Positions 28,851-36,087 of a stretch of 42,397 nt of DNA are shown piece by piece. The notes beneath the pieces are model-generated. The model was given only the letters and a program-made list of their open reading frames with translations, was not told where the DNA came from and did not search any database. Every line of letters starts with the position of its first letter. Within the stretch, counting starts at the first letter, position 1. Source of the stretch: an uncultured Ruminococcus sp. GTDB lineage: Bacteria > Bacillota > Clostridia > Oscillospirales > Acutalibacteraceae. The translations under genes were made by a program, and so were the position numbers. The stretch covers positions 1 to 42,397 of the forward strand of contig CACWNY010000019.1 of the NCBI GenBank assembly GCA_902762375.1. Direction: 5' to 3'.

Positions 28851-28873
28851 ATGTCAATATGTTGAAAACTCAT

Positions 28874-28901
28874 CGAAAAGCCCGAAATTACGGGCTTTTC
28901 G
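28874..28901. other. Perfect 11-bp hairpin inside oriC
   Basis: CGAAAAGCCCG, loop AAATTA, CGGGCTTTTCG. It sits between the trio element and the main box cluster. It may terminate dnaA transcription or act structurally; the following T run is too poor for a standard terminator. Confidence 0.5.
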
Positions 28902-29229
28902 AGCCAAAGTTTTCAACAATTAGGGGTCAAAAATTGTTGAAAACTTGTGGAAAACTTGTGGAAAACTTTTTTGAAAAAGTTTTCCACATTTTCCACAATT
29001 CAACATTTTCAACAAGTTTTCAACAATCGTCCGAAAATGTTGAAAACTTGTTGAAAACATGTGGAAAACTTTTTGAGATAGATTTTCTCAAAACTGAGTT
29101 TTCAACAGTCTTATGTGGAAAACTTGTGGAAAATGTTAATAACTTTTCGGGGCAAAATTGAGTTTTCAACATTTTATGTGGAAAACTTGTGGAAAATGTT
29201 GAAAACTTTTGAGGGTTAAAATCACAAAA

Positions 29230-30582
29230 TCAGGTTTCTGTTTCAAGATTTTTTCGGATATCATGAATCATTTCACGGATTTTGGGGTCAGTTTCCATAC
29301 TTTTTTCCACTTGCTGACAGGTGTAAACAATCGTGGAATGATGTCTGCCGTTGAATGCGTTGCCGATTTGTTCCATAGACATATTGGTAATATCTTTGAC
29401 AAGATAGATGGCAATCTGTCTGGCTTTGGAGAGATTGGCACGGCGGTTTGAAGATTTGATTTCCTCTGCGGTGACATTGAAAGTTCTTGCCACTTCATCA
29501 ACGATGGTGTCCAGTGTAATTTCTACAGGGACTTCTTCACTTTGCAGTTCAGCGATAACCTCATGAGCCATTTTGATACTGATTCTTTCTTTGTTGAGTA
29601 AATTTTTGGCGTGCAGTTTTTTTACAGCACCCTCCAGTTTACGGATATTGGTTTTAATTTTGGAAGCAATCAGTTCGCTGATATTGTAAGGGACTTCTAT
29701 ATTAAGTTGTTCAGCTTTTTTATTAATGATAGTAATTCTGGTTTCGATATCAGGGGGTTGAATATCGGCAAGTAATCCCCATTCAAAACGGGATTTCAGA
29801 CGGTCTTCCAATGTTTTCATTTCTTTGGGTGGCACATCTGAGGTAAAGACAATCTGTTTTCTTGCCTCATACAAGGTATTGAAAGTGTGAAAAAATTCTT
29901 CCTGAGTAGCTTCTTTCCCTGCGATGAACTGGATATCGTCCACAAGCAGAACATCAACCGTTCTGTATTTATCACGGAAATGGTCAGCGGTCTTTTTACT
30001 TAATGAGTCAATGAGTTCATTGGTAAAATCTTCGCCTTTAACATAGATGATTTTTTTGGACGGGTCATTTTTAGAAATGACATTCTTGATAGCGTACAGT
30101 AAATGTGTTTTGCCCAAGCCTGAATTACCGTAAATGAAAAGCGGGTTCTGTACTTCCAGACCTGCAGGGTCTTTGGCAACGGCAAGACACGCTTTGTATG
30201 CCAAATCGTTGGATTTCCCCACAACAAAATTTTCGAAAGTATATTCATCGCCATATTTATCGCTGGGGGTATCATTATTTGTGGGGGTTGCGAGTTCGGT
30301 TGATGTGTCTGCGGAAACTTCGATAATAAAGTTAAATTTTGTTCCCAGCACTTCTTCGGACGCATTTTTCAGTATCTCTATGTAGCTGTTTTCCAGCACA
30401 GTTTTGTTGAGATTATTCGGTACAGAAAGTGTAATGCAAACTTCTTCGAAATCGACATTTATCGGGACTGCTTTTCCTATCCATGCGTTGTAAGCGACAT
30501 CTGAAATGGCTTTCTTGCCGTTATCCCTCTTATTTTTGAGGTAATCGCATATCAAATCCCATGCTTCTTTATATGTTTCCAA
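29230..30582 (-). CDS. dnaA: Chromosomal replication initiator DnaA
   Basis: About 450 aa. N-terminal interaction domain, variable linker (ADTSTELATPTNNDTPSD), AAA+ core with Walker A GNSGLGKTH and Walker B VLLVDDIQF, and a C-terminal HTH box-binding domain ending MIHDIRKNLETET. The box-reading loop is NGRHHSTIVYTC, where E. coli has GGRDHTTV: His replaces the Asp433 equivalent (codon at 29341-29343). TTG 30582 is preferred because AGAGGTG lies about 7 nt upstream; GTG 30591 overlaps that site. Its own promoter is at 30628-30656. Confidence 0.95.
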   Translation of the reverse strand: METYKEAWDLICDYLKNKRDNGKKAISDVAYNAWIGKAVPINVDFEEVCITLSVPNNLNKTVLENSYIEILKNASEEVLGTKFNFIIEVSADTSTELATPTNNDTPSDKYGDEYTFENFVVGKSNDLAYKACLAVAKDPAGLEVQNPLFIYGNSGLGKTHLLYAIKNVISKNDPSKKIIYVKGEDFTNELIDSLSKKTADHFRDKYRTVDVLLVDDIQFIAGKEATQEEFFHTFNTLYEARKQIVFTSDVPPKEMKTLEDRLKSRFEWGLLADIQPPDIETRITIINKKAEQLNIEVPYNISELIASKIKTNIRKLEGAVKKLHAKNLLNKERISIKMAHEVIAELQSEEVPVEITLDTIVDEVARTFNVTAEEIKSSNRRANLSKARQIAIYLVKDITNMSMEQIGNAFNGRHHSTIVYTCQQVEKSMETDPKIREMIHDIRKNLETET

Positions 30583-30627
30583 ATACTCCACCTCTTTATA
30601 CTTTTTTTTATTGCCTATATCTGATAT

Positions 30628-30656
30628 ATTTTAGCACATTTTCTTTTTTATTTCAA
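30628..30656 (-). promoter_or_regulatory. Promoter of dnaA
   Basis: On the minus strand TTGAAA (30656-30651), 17-bp spacer, TAAAAT (30633-30628), 50 nt before dnaA. No DnaA box of the origin type is seen near it. Confidence 0.6.
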
Positions 30657-30732
30657 ATCTTTTTTATATTTTTTGTCACTTTGCAAAAAATACCAAATGC
30701 TAATCCATGTTATTTAGTAAATGCGTGGGAGT

Positions 30733-30793
30733 TGCCCTTAACAATCATGGCAGGGGTGTTGCTATGAGGGGCTTTGCCCCTGCACCCCACAAC
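30733..30793 (-). repeat. Multi-hairpin repeat fragment, copy K1
   Basis: Partial minus-strand copy: stem 3 remnant TTGCCCTTAACAATC and stem 2 GAGGGGC/GCCCCTG with a CACCCCACAACTTTT end. It lies directly next to K2, as if two copies had stacked. Confidence 0.7.
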
Positions 30794-30800
30794 TTTTAGT

Positions 30801-30899
30801 GTTTAAGGGCTTTGCCCTTAAAAATCCCATCAGGGGCTTTGCCCCTGAACCCCACAAGCCTTTGAAAAGGCTTGACCGAAACTTTTAATTGTCATAGCC
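30801..30899 (-). repeat. Multi-hairpin repeat, copy K2 (type I, no stem 4)
   Basis: Minus-strand copy. Stem 3 TTTAAGGGC/GCCCTTAAA, stem 2 TCAGGGGC/GCCCCTGA, stem 1 of the CAAGCCTTTT/AAAGGCTTG kind, head ending GGCTATGACAATTAAAAG on the minus strand. Head-to-head with copy L. Confidence 0.9.
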
Positions 30900-30916
30900 A
30901 ACACTTAATTGAAGAA

Positions 30917-31030
30917 TCTGAACGAAGTGAGATTAAAAGTTTTTTGTCCACTTTTTTTCAAAAAAGTGGGCGGGATTGTTAAGGGCGGCAGCTCTTAACA
31001 CAGAATTTTAAAGGGCGGTAGCCCTTTAAC
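30917..31030 (+). repeat. Multi-hairpin repeat, copy L (type II)
   Basis: Plus-strand copy with head CTGAACGAAGTGAGATTAAAAG. Stem 1 CCACTTTTTT/AAAAAAGTGG, stem 3 TTAAGGGC/GCTCTTAA (one arm mutated), final hairpin AAAGGGCGGTAGCCCTTT. It ends 25 bp before the rpmH -35. Confidence 0.9.
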
Positions 31031-31054
31031 AAAACAAAAAATGAAAATTGGTTA

Positions 31055-31083
31055 TTGACGGGTCAGAGAAATTATGATACAAT
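31055..31083 (+). promoter_or_regulatory. Promoter of rpmH
   Basis: TTGACG (31055-31060), 17-bp spacer, TACAAT (31078-31083), followed by SD GAAAGGGGGAA before rpmH. Confidence 0.75.
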
Positions 31084-31124
31084 GCTAAATTGCAAGGTTA
31101 CTATCCGAAAGGGGGAATGTCAAG

Positions 31125-31259
31125 ATGTTGAGAACATATCAACCTAAGAAACTTCACAGAAAAAAAGAACACGGCTTCAGAAAAAGAATGGCTGACAGAA
31201 ACGGCAGAAAAGTACTTGCCCGCAGAAGAGCTAAGGGCAGAAAAAGGTTGTCTTACTAA
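31125..31259 (+). CDS. rpmH: 50S ribosomal protein L34
   Basis: 44 aa, the full family length: [18 protein letters not shown] to KGRKRLSY. Arg/Lys-rich small protein of the large ribosomal subunit. SD AAAGGGGGAA upstream. First gene of the rpmH-rnpA-yidD-yidC-jag set that always faces dnaA across the origin. A hairpin follows and may attenuate transcription into rnpA. Confidence 0.97.
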   Translation: MLRTYQPKKLHRKKEHGFRKRMADRNGRKVLARRRAKGRKRLSY

Positions 31260-31264
31260 AAATT

Positions 31265-31297
31265 AAGACCACTTCTTATCAAGTGGTCTTTGTTTTT
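31265..31297 (+). terminator. Terminator or attenuator after rpmH
   Basis: AAGACCACTT/AAGTGGTCTT stem with TGTTTTTG following. It probably lowers expression of rnpA relative to rpmH. Confidence 0.7.
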
Positions 31298-31350
31298 GTG
31301 TAAAGATACGCAGGACGGACTGTTTTACAGATAGCAGGGTTGTGATAAAG

Positions 31351-31695
31351 ATGAAAGTAGTTACTTTGAATAAGAACAAGGAATTTCACAGGGTGTATAA
31401 CAGAGGAAAATCCTATGTTTCACCGCTTCTGGTGACTTATGTCTTTAAAAGAAAATACGATACGCCCAGAGTAGGTATCACAACAGGGAAGAAAATCGGC
31501 AAGGCAGTCAAAAGAAACCGTGCAAGACGGGTGATTATGGCGGCGTACCGTGAGCTGTATCCCAGAATTGATGGCAGATACGATATTGTTTTTGTGGCAA
31601 GAGGAAAGACAGCAAACAGTAATGTAAAAAGTCATGATGTTTTGCACCATATGGAGAAACAGCTAAGAAAAGCGGGAGTTATCACAAAATGTTAA
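31351..31695 (+). CDS. rnpA: Ribonuclease P protein component
   Basis: 114 aa, binds the RNase P RNA for tRNA 5' maturation. [19 protein letters not shown] and the conserved basic RNR-type motif [13 protein letters not shown] (about 52-64) are clear. ATG 31351 fits the family start; GTG 31342 gives three more residues. It overlaps yidD by 7 nt. Confidence 0.95.
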   Translation: MKVVTLNKNKEFHRVYNRGKSYVSPLLVTYVFKRKYDTPRVGITTGKKIGKAVKRNRARRVIMAAYRELYPRIDGRYDIVFVARGKTANSNVKSHDVLHHMEKQLRKAGVITKC

Positions 31696-31925
31696 AACGC
31701 CCGCTTCTTTGGCTGATTAGGTTTTACAGAAAACACATTTCTCCGAACACACCGCCCAGTTGTAAGTTTACACCTACTTGTTCGCAGTATGGTTTAGAGG
31801 CTATCGAACGCTTCGGAGCTTTGAAAGGCGGAGCGATGACACTTTGGAGAATATTACGCTGTAATCCGTTTTCCAAAGGAGGATACGACCCTGTTCCTCC
31901 GAAAAAAACAAGAAAGAAAAAATAG
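31689..31925 (+). CDS. yidD: Membrane protein insertion efficiency factor YidD
   Basis: 78 aa. [39 protein letters not shown] with its Cys pair, [17 protein letters not shown], and a basic C-terminus are all signature parts. It helps YidC insert membrane proteins. It overlaps rnpA and lies 41 nt before yidC. Confidence 0.95.
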   Translation: MLKRPLLWLIRFYRKHISPNTPPSCKFTPTCSQYGLEAIERFGALKGGAMTLWRILRCNPFSKGGYDPVPPKKTRKKK

Positions 31926-31966
31926 TTTTCCGTACAAGTTTAGTGACAAGGATAGGATGGAATAAA

Positions 31967-32989
31967 GTGGATATTTTCGGAATGATATTCGGAACCATAG
32001 GCAGTCTGTTCGGATATGTGCTGTGGTTTTTCTATACGATATTCAATAATTACGGTGTTGCGATTATCCTGTTTACGATTGTGGTAAAATTGTTACTGTT
32101 TCCGCTTTCGATACGACAGCAGAAATCTATGGCGAAAAATGCCAGAATGTCAAAAAAACAACAGGAAATCAGACAAAAATATGCAGGCGATACCAAAAAA
32201 GCCAATGAAGAAATTCAGAAACTGTACGAAAAAGAAGGCGGTATGCAGTCTATGGGCTGTATGTCGATGTTTGTGCCGTTGTTGCTTTTGATGGGTGTGT
32301 ATTATGCGATTGCCAGTCCCCTGACAAATACTCTCCATATGGACAGCACAACCGTTACCAATGCTCTCAATAATCTTACCGTTCTGCCCGGAATAGGTAA
32401 TCAGTTTACTTCTATATATGGTCAGTTGGAAATTGTCAATATTTCCAAACAGGCGGCAGGGATTTCATTTTTGAGCGGATTTTTCAACAGTGGAGAAATT
32501 CAATCAATTTCGGCTTATGCGGACAGCTTTAATTTCTTAGGTATGGATTTACTCGGTAAACCCAGTGACGGATTTTCGATATTGTTGCTGATTCCTGCTT
32601 TGTGTCTGATAACATCGTTGGTATCTCAGTTTATTACCATGAAGATTCAGGGAAATTTACAGCAACAGAAAGGCTGTATGTGGGGTATGCTTTTATTTGC
32701 ACCGTTTTTCAGTGCTTATATTGCTTATTCTGTGCCTGCTGCCGTAGGTTTTTACTGGATTATGTCTACTTTGACTTCGTTTGTTCAGACATTGATTTTA
32801 CAGAATTTCTACAGCGTTGACCATATGACCGCAATGCAAGAAGCTCAAAGAGTGGAATTGCTCAGATTGGAAGAGAAAAATGTTGTGTACGCTTATAATC
32901 CCAGAAAAAGAGTAAGCGAAAACAGTAATAATGGTAGTAAAACAAAAAATAATAATAATCAGAATATAAAAAAGAAGAAGAAAAAATAA
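31967..32989 (+). CDS. yidC: Membrane protein insertase YidC
   Basis: 340 aa. TM near 20-42, the YidC/Oxa1 core starting with YGVAIILFTIVVKLLLFPLS and its functional Arg in SIRQQKS, a cytosolic helical hairpin, then TMs near 95-115, 200-225 and 245-275. The C-terminal tail is rich in Asn and Lys (KKKKKK end), typical for Gram-positive forms that bind ribosomes. GTG 31967 is preceded by AGGATGG; the frame is open from GTG 31943. No lipoprotein signal is seen. Confidence 0.94.
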   Translation: MDIFGMIFGTIGSLFGYVLWFFYTIFNNYGVAIILFTIVVKLLLFPLSIRQQKSMAKNARMSKKQQEIRQKYAGDTKKANEEIQKLYEKEGGMQSMGCMSMFVPLLLLMGVYYAIASPLTNTLHMDSTTVTNALNNLTVLPGIGNQFTSIYGQLEIVNISKQAAGISFLSGFFNSGEIQSISAYADSFNFLGMDLLGKPSDGFSILLLIPALCLITSLVSQFITMKIQGNLQQQKGCMWGMLLFAPFFSAYIAYSVPAAVGFYWIMSTLTSFVQTLILQNFYSVDHMTAMQEAQRVELLRLEEKNVVYAYNPRKRVSENSNNGSKTKNNNNQNIKKKKKK

Positions 32990-33008
32990 GTTTGAGGTGT
33001 AAAAAATC

Positions 33009-34064
33009 ATGACAAGAGAAGCCATCGGAATAGGCGATAATGAAGAGTTGGCAAAGCGTGACGCTTTAAAACAGTTAGGTCTGAAAAGTTCTGAAAATGT
33101 AAGATTTGAAGTTATCAAAAAGGCAGAAAAAAAGGTATTTGGTTTGTTTGGTGGAAGTTCGGCAAAAGTAAAAGCTGTTGTGGAAACGCCTGATGAGATT
33201 GAGCAGATTATCGAAACCATTCAGAAAAATGATACTCCACAAACCATAGGTAAAGTTATTGTCGATACTAAGATTGCTGATGAAGTTCTTGACATTTCTG
33301 ATGTGGAAAATGTGGAAAACTCTGTAGAAAACACCGTATCTGACGAAGAAGAAAATACCGTTATTGAAACTATCGAAACCGAAAAAACGGAAAATAACAG
33401 CATAGTAAAGGATTATGACTGTGCCAAAGAGGCAAAAGCCTATGTGGAAAGAGTGCTGAAAGCTATGGGGCTTGACAAGGTTGAAGTTGACATGACTGAA
33501 ACGGAAGAATCCGCTGAAATTACCCTTGCAGGCGAACAGGTCGGTATGGTTATTGGTCGTCGTGGTGATACGCTGGACGCTTTACAGTATCTGGCAGGAT
33601 TAGTGGCTAATCATATGGGCAATACTTATTTCAGAATTACCATCAATATCGGCAATTACAGAGAGAAAAGAGAAAAAACTTTGGAAGCTCTTGGCAGAAA
33701 ACTGGCATTTAAAGTGCTGAAAACGGGGAGAAATGTTTCTCTTGAACCTATGAACCCTTATGAAAGAAGAATTATTCATACTGCTGTACAGAAAGTCAAC
33801 GGAGCAGTTTCATGGTCTGAGGGAGAGGTTATCAACCGTCATGTTGTGATAGGTCCTGACCCTGAATATAAGCGTAATTACCGCAAAAATTCTTACAATA
33901 AAAATGGTAAGCGACCGTCTAATAATTATAATAAGAAAAAACCTTACAATACACCCAGAAAGAATTACAATAAAACAGACAATACACTCAAAACAGAAAG
34001 AACACCCAAAAATGAGGGTAGCAATTTTTCCTTGTACGGTAGGGTTGACAATAAAAATAACTGA
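33009..34064 (+). CDS. khpB: RNA-binding protein Jag/KhpB
   Basis: 351 aa. Jag-N domain (about 1-55, with FGLFGGSSAKVKA), an acidic linker (about 60-135), a KH domain with GxxG in IGRRGDTL (about 178), an R3H domain (MNPYERRIIHTAVQ ... SEGEVINRHVVIGP), and an Asn/Lys/Tyr-rich basic tail of about 65 residues. It partners with KhpA, which is encoded at 39133-39366. The usual mnmE/mnmG genes do not follow. Confidence 0.93.
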   Translation: MTREAIGIGDNEELAKRDALKQLGLKSSENVRFEVIKKAEKKVFGLFGGSSAKVKAVVETPDEIEQIIETIQKNDTPQTIGKVIVDTKIADEVLDISDVENVENSVENTVSDEEENTVIETIETEKTENNSIVKDYDCAKEAKAYVERVLKAMGLDKVEVDMTETEESAEITLAGEQVGMVIGRRGDTLDALQYLAGLVANHMGNTYFRITINIGNYREKREKTLEALGRKLAFKVLKTGRNVSLEPMNPYERRIIHTAVQKVNGAVSWSEGEVINRHVVIGPDPEYKRNYRKNSYNKNGKRPSNNYNKKKPYNTPRKNYNKTDNTLKTERTPKNEGSNFSLYGRVDNKNN

Positions 34065-34071
34065 TTTTCGT

Positions 34072-34107
34072 TACCGTCCTGATGGCTTTTTCGGGACGGT
34101 ATTTTTT
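34072..34107 (+). terminator. Rho-independent terminator after jag
   Basis: ACCGTCC (34073-34079) pairs with GGACGGT (34094-34100), followed by ATTTTTT. Confidence 0.8.
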
Positions 34108-34108
34108 A

Positions 34109-34213
34109 TGCAGGGGCGTTGCCCCCGCACCCCGATGAGGGGCTTTGCCCCTCAACCCCACAAACTTTTTGAAAAAAGTTTGACAAAAACTTTCAAGGCT
34201 CACTTCGTTCGGA
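34109..34213 (-). repeat. Multi-hairpin repeat, copy M (type II head)
   Basis: Minus-strand copy with head CCGAACGAAGTGAGCCTT. Stem 1 CAAACTTTTT/AAAAAGTTTG, stem 2 GAGGGGC/GCCCCTC, and an outer hairpin GCGGGGGC/GCCCCTGC as in copy J. Head-to-head with copy N. Confidence 0.9.
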
Positions 34214-34241
34214 AATCTTTAGCTAAGTGTTGGCGGTGAAA

Positions 34242-34323
34242 CTACTTTTTTTCAAAAAAGTGGGCGGGATTGTCAAGGATGCAACCCTTGACACAGGATT
34301 TTAAAGGGCGGTAGCCCTTTAAC
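34242..34323 (+). repeat. Multi-hairpin repeat, copy N (type II, head lost)
   Basis: Plus-strand copy starting in stem 1 (ACTTTTTTT/AAAAAAGT). Then a changed stem 3 GTCAAGG/CCTTGAC with a GATGCAA loop, then the final hairpin AAAGGGCGGTAGCCCTTT. It ends just before SD TAGGAG of the flavoprotein gene. Confidence 0.85.
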
Positions 34324-34341
34324 TAGGAGTGAAATCATAAT

Positions 34342-35460
34342 ATGGAAAATCATTATCAGGTAATTGTGATTGGTGCAGGACCGTCAGGTTCGGCTTGCGG
34401 AATTACTTTGCAAAAACAGGGAATTAAACATTGTGTGATTGATAAAGCTACTTTTCCCAGAAATAAAACCTGTGCAGGATTAGTGACCAAAAAGACTTAT
34501 GGATTGATAAACGAACTCTTTGAGGAACAAAATACGGAAGATTTATTCTGTATGAAATCTTCCCGTATCAGACTTTACCGCAAAACGCAACTGCTTGCTG
34601 ACGCACCACTTGAGCGTGAAATCCGTCTGGTAGAAAGAAAAATCTTTGATAATGCTCTTGTGGAAAAATACCGTGAATTGGGCGGTGTGCTGATGGAGGG
34701 GGAAAGTGGCATTACGGTAGATTATGACAATAACCGTATTCTGCTTTCCGATGGTCAGATACTGTATTATGACACCCTCATTTTTGCGGACGGTGCATTG
34801 AGTATGTCGCATAAATTACTCAATGTAGATAAATCAAAAATGGCTTTCGGTGTAGAAACTTATCTCCCTGCTAAAGTGCTTGATACGAAAAGCGTGGATA
34901 TTTATTTTGAATATGTGGATAACGGTTACCTGTGGGTATTTCCGCATGGAGAAACCGTTTGTGTTGGTGTGGCAGGTCAGTATAAAAAAGGGGAAGATTA
35001 TAAGGGAATGTTAGCCTCTTTTCTGAAAGATGTGGGTGTCAGCACAGAAAATATCAAGTATATTGGAGCATTTTTACCTTACGGCTATGTTATTCCGCAG
35101 GAAAAATTGCCCGATAATGTTATACTGATTGGTGATGCAGGAGGTTTTACTGACCCTATCTCAGGTGAAGGATTGTATATGGCGTTAAAGACGGGAATAT
35201 TGTCGGCACAGGCAGTCATTACCCAAAATCCTAAGAAAACTTATTGGCAAAGTGTAAAAGGTCTTGTCAGTGTGGTCAGGGAAGGTAACAGAGTACAGAA
35301 ATTTTTCTATTCACCTGCTATTCACAAAATGGTACTCGGAAAACTTTCTGGTAAAGAAAAATTAGTATCCTTCTTTTTTGAAAATCAGGTGGAAGAATAT
35401 CATTACGAATACCGCAATATTATACAGATGTACCGTGACTATAAAAAAAGTCGTCATTAA
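34342..35460 (+). CDS. FAD-dependent oxidoreductase, geranylgeranyl reductase family
   Basis: 372 aa. N-terminal FAD Rossmann motif VIGAGPSGSACG (about 9-20), PRNKTCAG motif, and the second FAD motif ILIGDAGGFTDPISGEGLYMALKTG (about 266-290), all in the order of the geranylgeranyl reductase/FixC-like group. These reduce isoprenoid chains or serve as electron-transfer flavoproteins. The natural substrate here is unknown. No neighbouring isoprenoid gene. Leader contains repeat N. Confidence 0.88.
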   Translation: MENHYQVIVIGAGPSGSACGITLQKQGIKHCVIDKATFPRNKTCAGLVTKKTYGLINELFEEQNTEDLFCMKSSRIRLYRKTQLLADAPLEREIRLVERKIFDNALVEKYRELGGVLMEGESGITVDYDNNRILLSDGQILYYDTLIFADGALSMSHKLLNVDKSKMAFGVETYLPAKVLDTKSVDIYFEYVDNGYLWVFPHGETVCVGVAGQYKKGEDYKGMLASFLKDVGVSTENIKYIGAFLPYGYVIPQEKLPDNVILIGDAGGFTDPISGEGLYMALKTGILSAQAVITQNPKKTYWQSVKGLVSVVREGNRVQKFFYSPAIHKMVLGKLSGKEKLVSFFFENQVEEYHYEYRNIIQMYRDYKKSRH

Positions 35461-35464
35461 ATGC

Positions 35465-35493
35465 TTGACAACCAAACTAAAGTATAGTATAAT
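35465..35493 (+). promoter_or_regulatory. Consensus SigA promoter of ylxM-ffh
   Basis: Perfect TTGACA (35465-35470), 17-bp spacer, perfect TATAAT (35488-35493). Confidence 0.85.
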
Positions 35494-35540
35494 AGCCGTC
35501 AGTGTCAAGTAAAACACTTTACACCTTTGGAGTGTAGAAC

Positions 35541-35876
35541 ATGGATAAGAAAATCATGATTTCTGTTCTGCTGGACTTTTACGGACAGCTCCTTTCACCC
35601 AGACAACTGGAAATGATGAATTATTACTACAATGATGATTTGTCATTACGGGAAATCGCTGAAATGAGTGGAATTACCAGACAAGGGGTCTATGATATCA
35701 TTAAGAGAAGTGATACCTTTCTGGAAGAACTGGAAGAAAAGTTACACCTTTATCATAAGTGGCAAAGTATTGAACAGGATTTGAATAATGTGGAAATGAC
35801 TTTGCAGACAGTTGTCGGAAATGAAAATTGTAAGCGTGCAATAGAAATGATTGAACAGATAAAAAATAAATTCTAG
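35541..35876 (+). CDS. ylxM: YlxM-type putative DNA-binding protein
   Basis: 111 aa UPF0122 family. Helix-turn-helix LSLREIAEMSGITRQGVYDIIKRS (about 37-60), then a coiled helical C-terminus. It is found directly upstream of ffh in most Firmicutes and is thought to act in the signal recognition particle system. Here 210 bp containing repeat R separate it from ffh. Confidence 0.93.
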   Translation: MDKKIMISVLLDFYGQLLSPRQLEMMNYYYNDDLSLREIAEMSGITRQGVYDIIKRSDTFLEELEEKLHLYHKWQSIEQDLNNVEMTLQTVVGNENCKRAIEMIEQIKNKF

Positions 35877-35900
35877 CTGAACGGTTGGAATTATCGTTTG

Positions 35901-35933
35901 TAATGCGTAATTTGTAATGCGTAATTCGTAATT
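35901..35933. repeat. Short repeat, inverted copy of 14137-14169
   Basis: TAATGCGTAATTTGTAATGC and the following bases, complementary to the CATTACG/AATTACG repeat near corA with one mismatch. Confidence 0.75.
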
Positions 35934-35948
35934 GTAGAAAAACAACCT

Positions 35949-36056
35949 GTAGCTATGACAATTAAAAGTTTTTGTCCACTTTTTTCAAAAAGTGGGCGGG
36001 ATTTTTAAGGGCGGAAGCCCTTAAAACGGGATTTTAAAGGGCGGTAGCCCTTTAAC
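35949..36056 (+). repeat. Multi-hairpin repeat, copy R (type I head, type II end)
   Basis: Plus-strand hybrid copy. Head TGTAGCTATGACAATTAAAAG, stem 1 CCACTTTTT/AAAAAGTGG, stem 3 TTAAGGGC/GCCCTTAA, final hairpin AAAGGGCGGTAGCCCTTT. It ends about 15 bp before the SD of ffh. Confidence 0.9.
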
Positions 36057-36087
36057 AGGTGGAATAAATTTTGAAAGGGTGATGGAT

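Larger units (their letters stand above)
28770..29215. other. oriC: Chromosomal replication origin (oriC)
   Basis: Gene-free region between dnaN and dnaA. It contains nine TGTGGAAAA/TTTTCCACA 9-mers (starts 28946, 28957, 28980, 28989, 29060, 29114, 29125, 29177, 29188). It also contains ten TGTTGAAAA/TTTTCAACA 9-mers (28860, 28910, 28935, 29006, 29017, 29038, 29049, 29099, 29163, 29197). Many neighbours are 11 bp apart. On the dnaN side is an AT-rich unwinding stretch (28775-28832). Its position between dnaA and dnaN matches the second origin part of B. subtilis. Confidence 0.88.

Noticed and set aside
28859..29161. 100-codon plus-strand frame through oriC
   Set aside because: It is made of the box repeats (repeated KTCGKLVENF-like peptides), has no SD and lies in the origin.
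30592..31124. Second origin part upstream of dnaA
   Set aside because: No TGTGGAAAA or TGTTGAAAA cluster there; the space holds the dnaA promoter, three repeats and the rpmH promoter.
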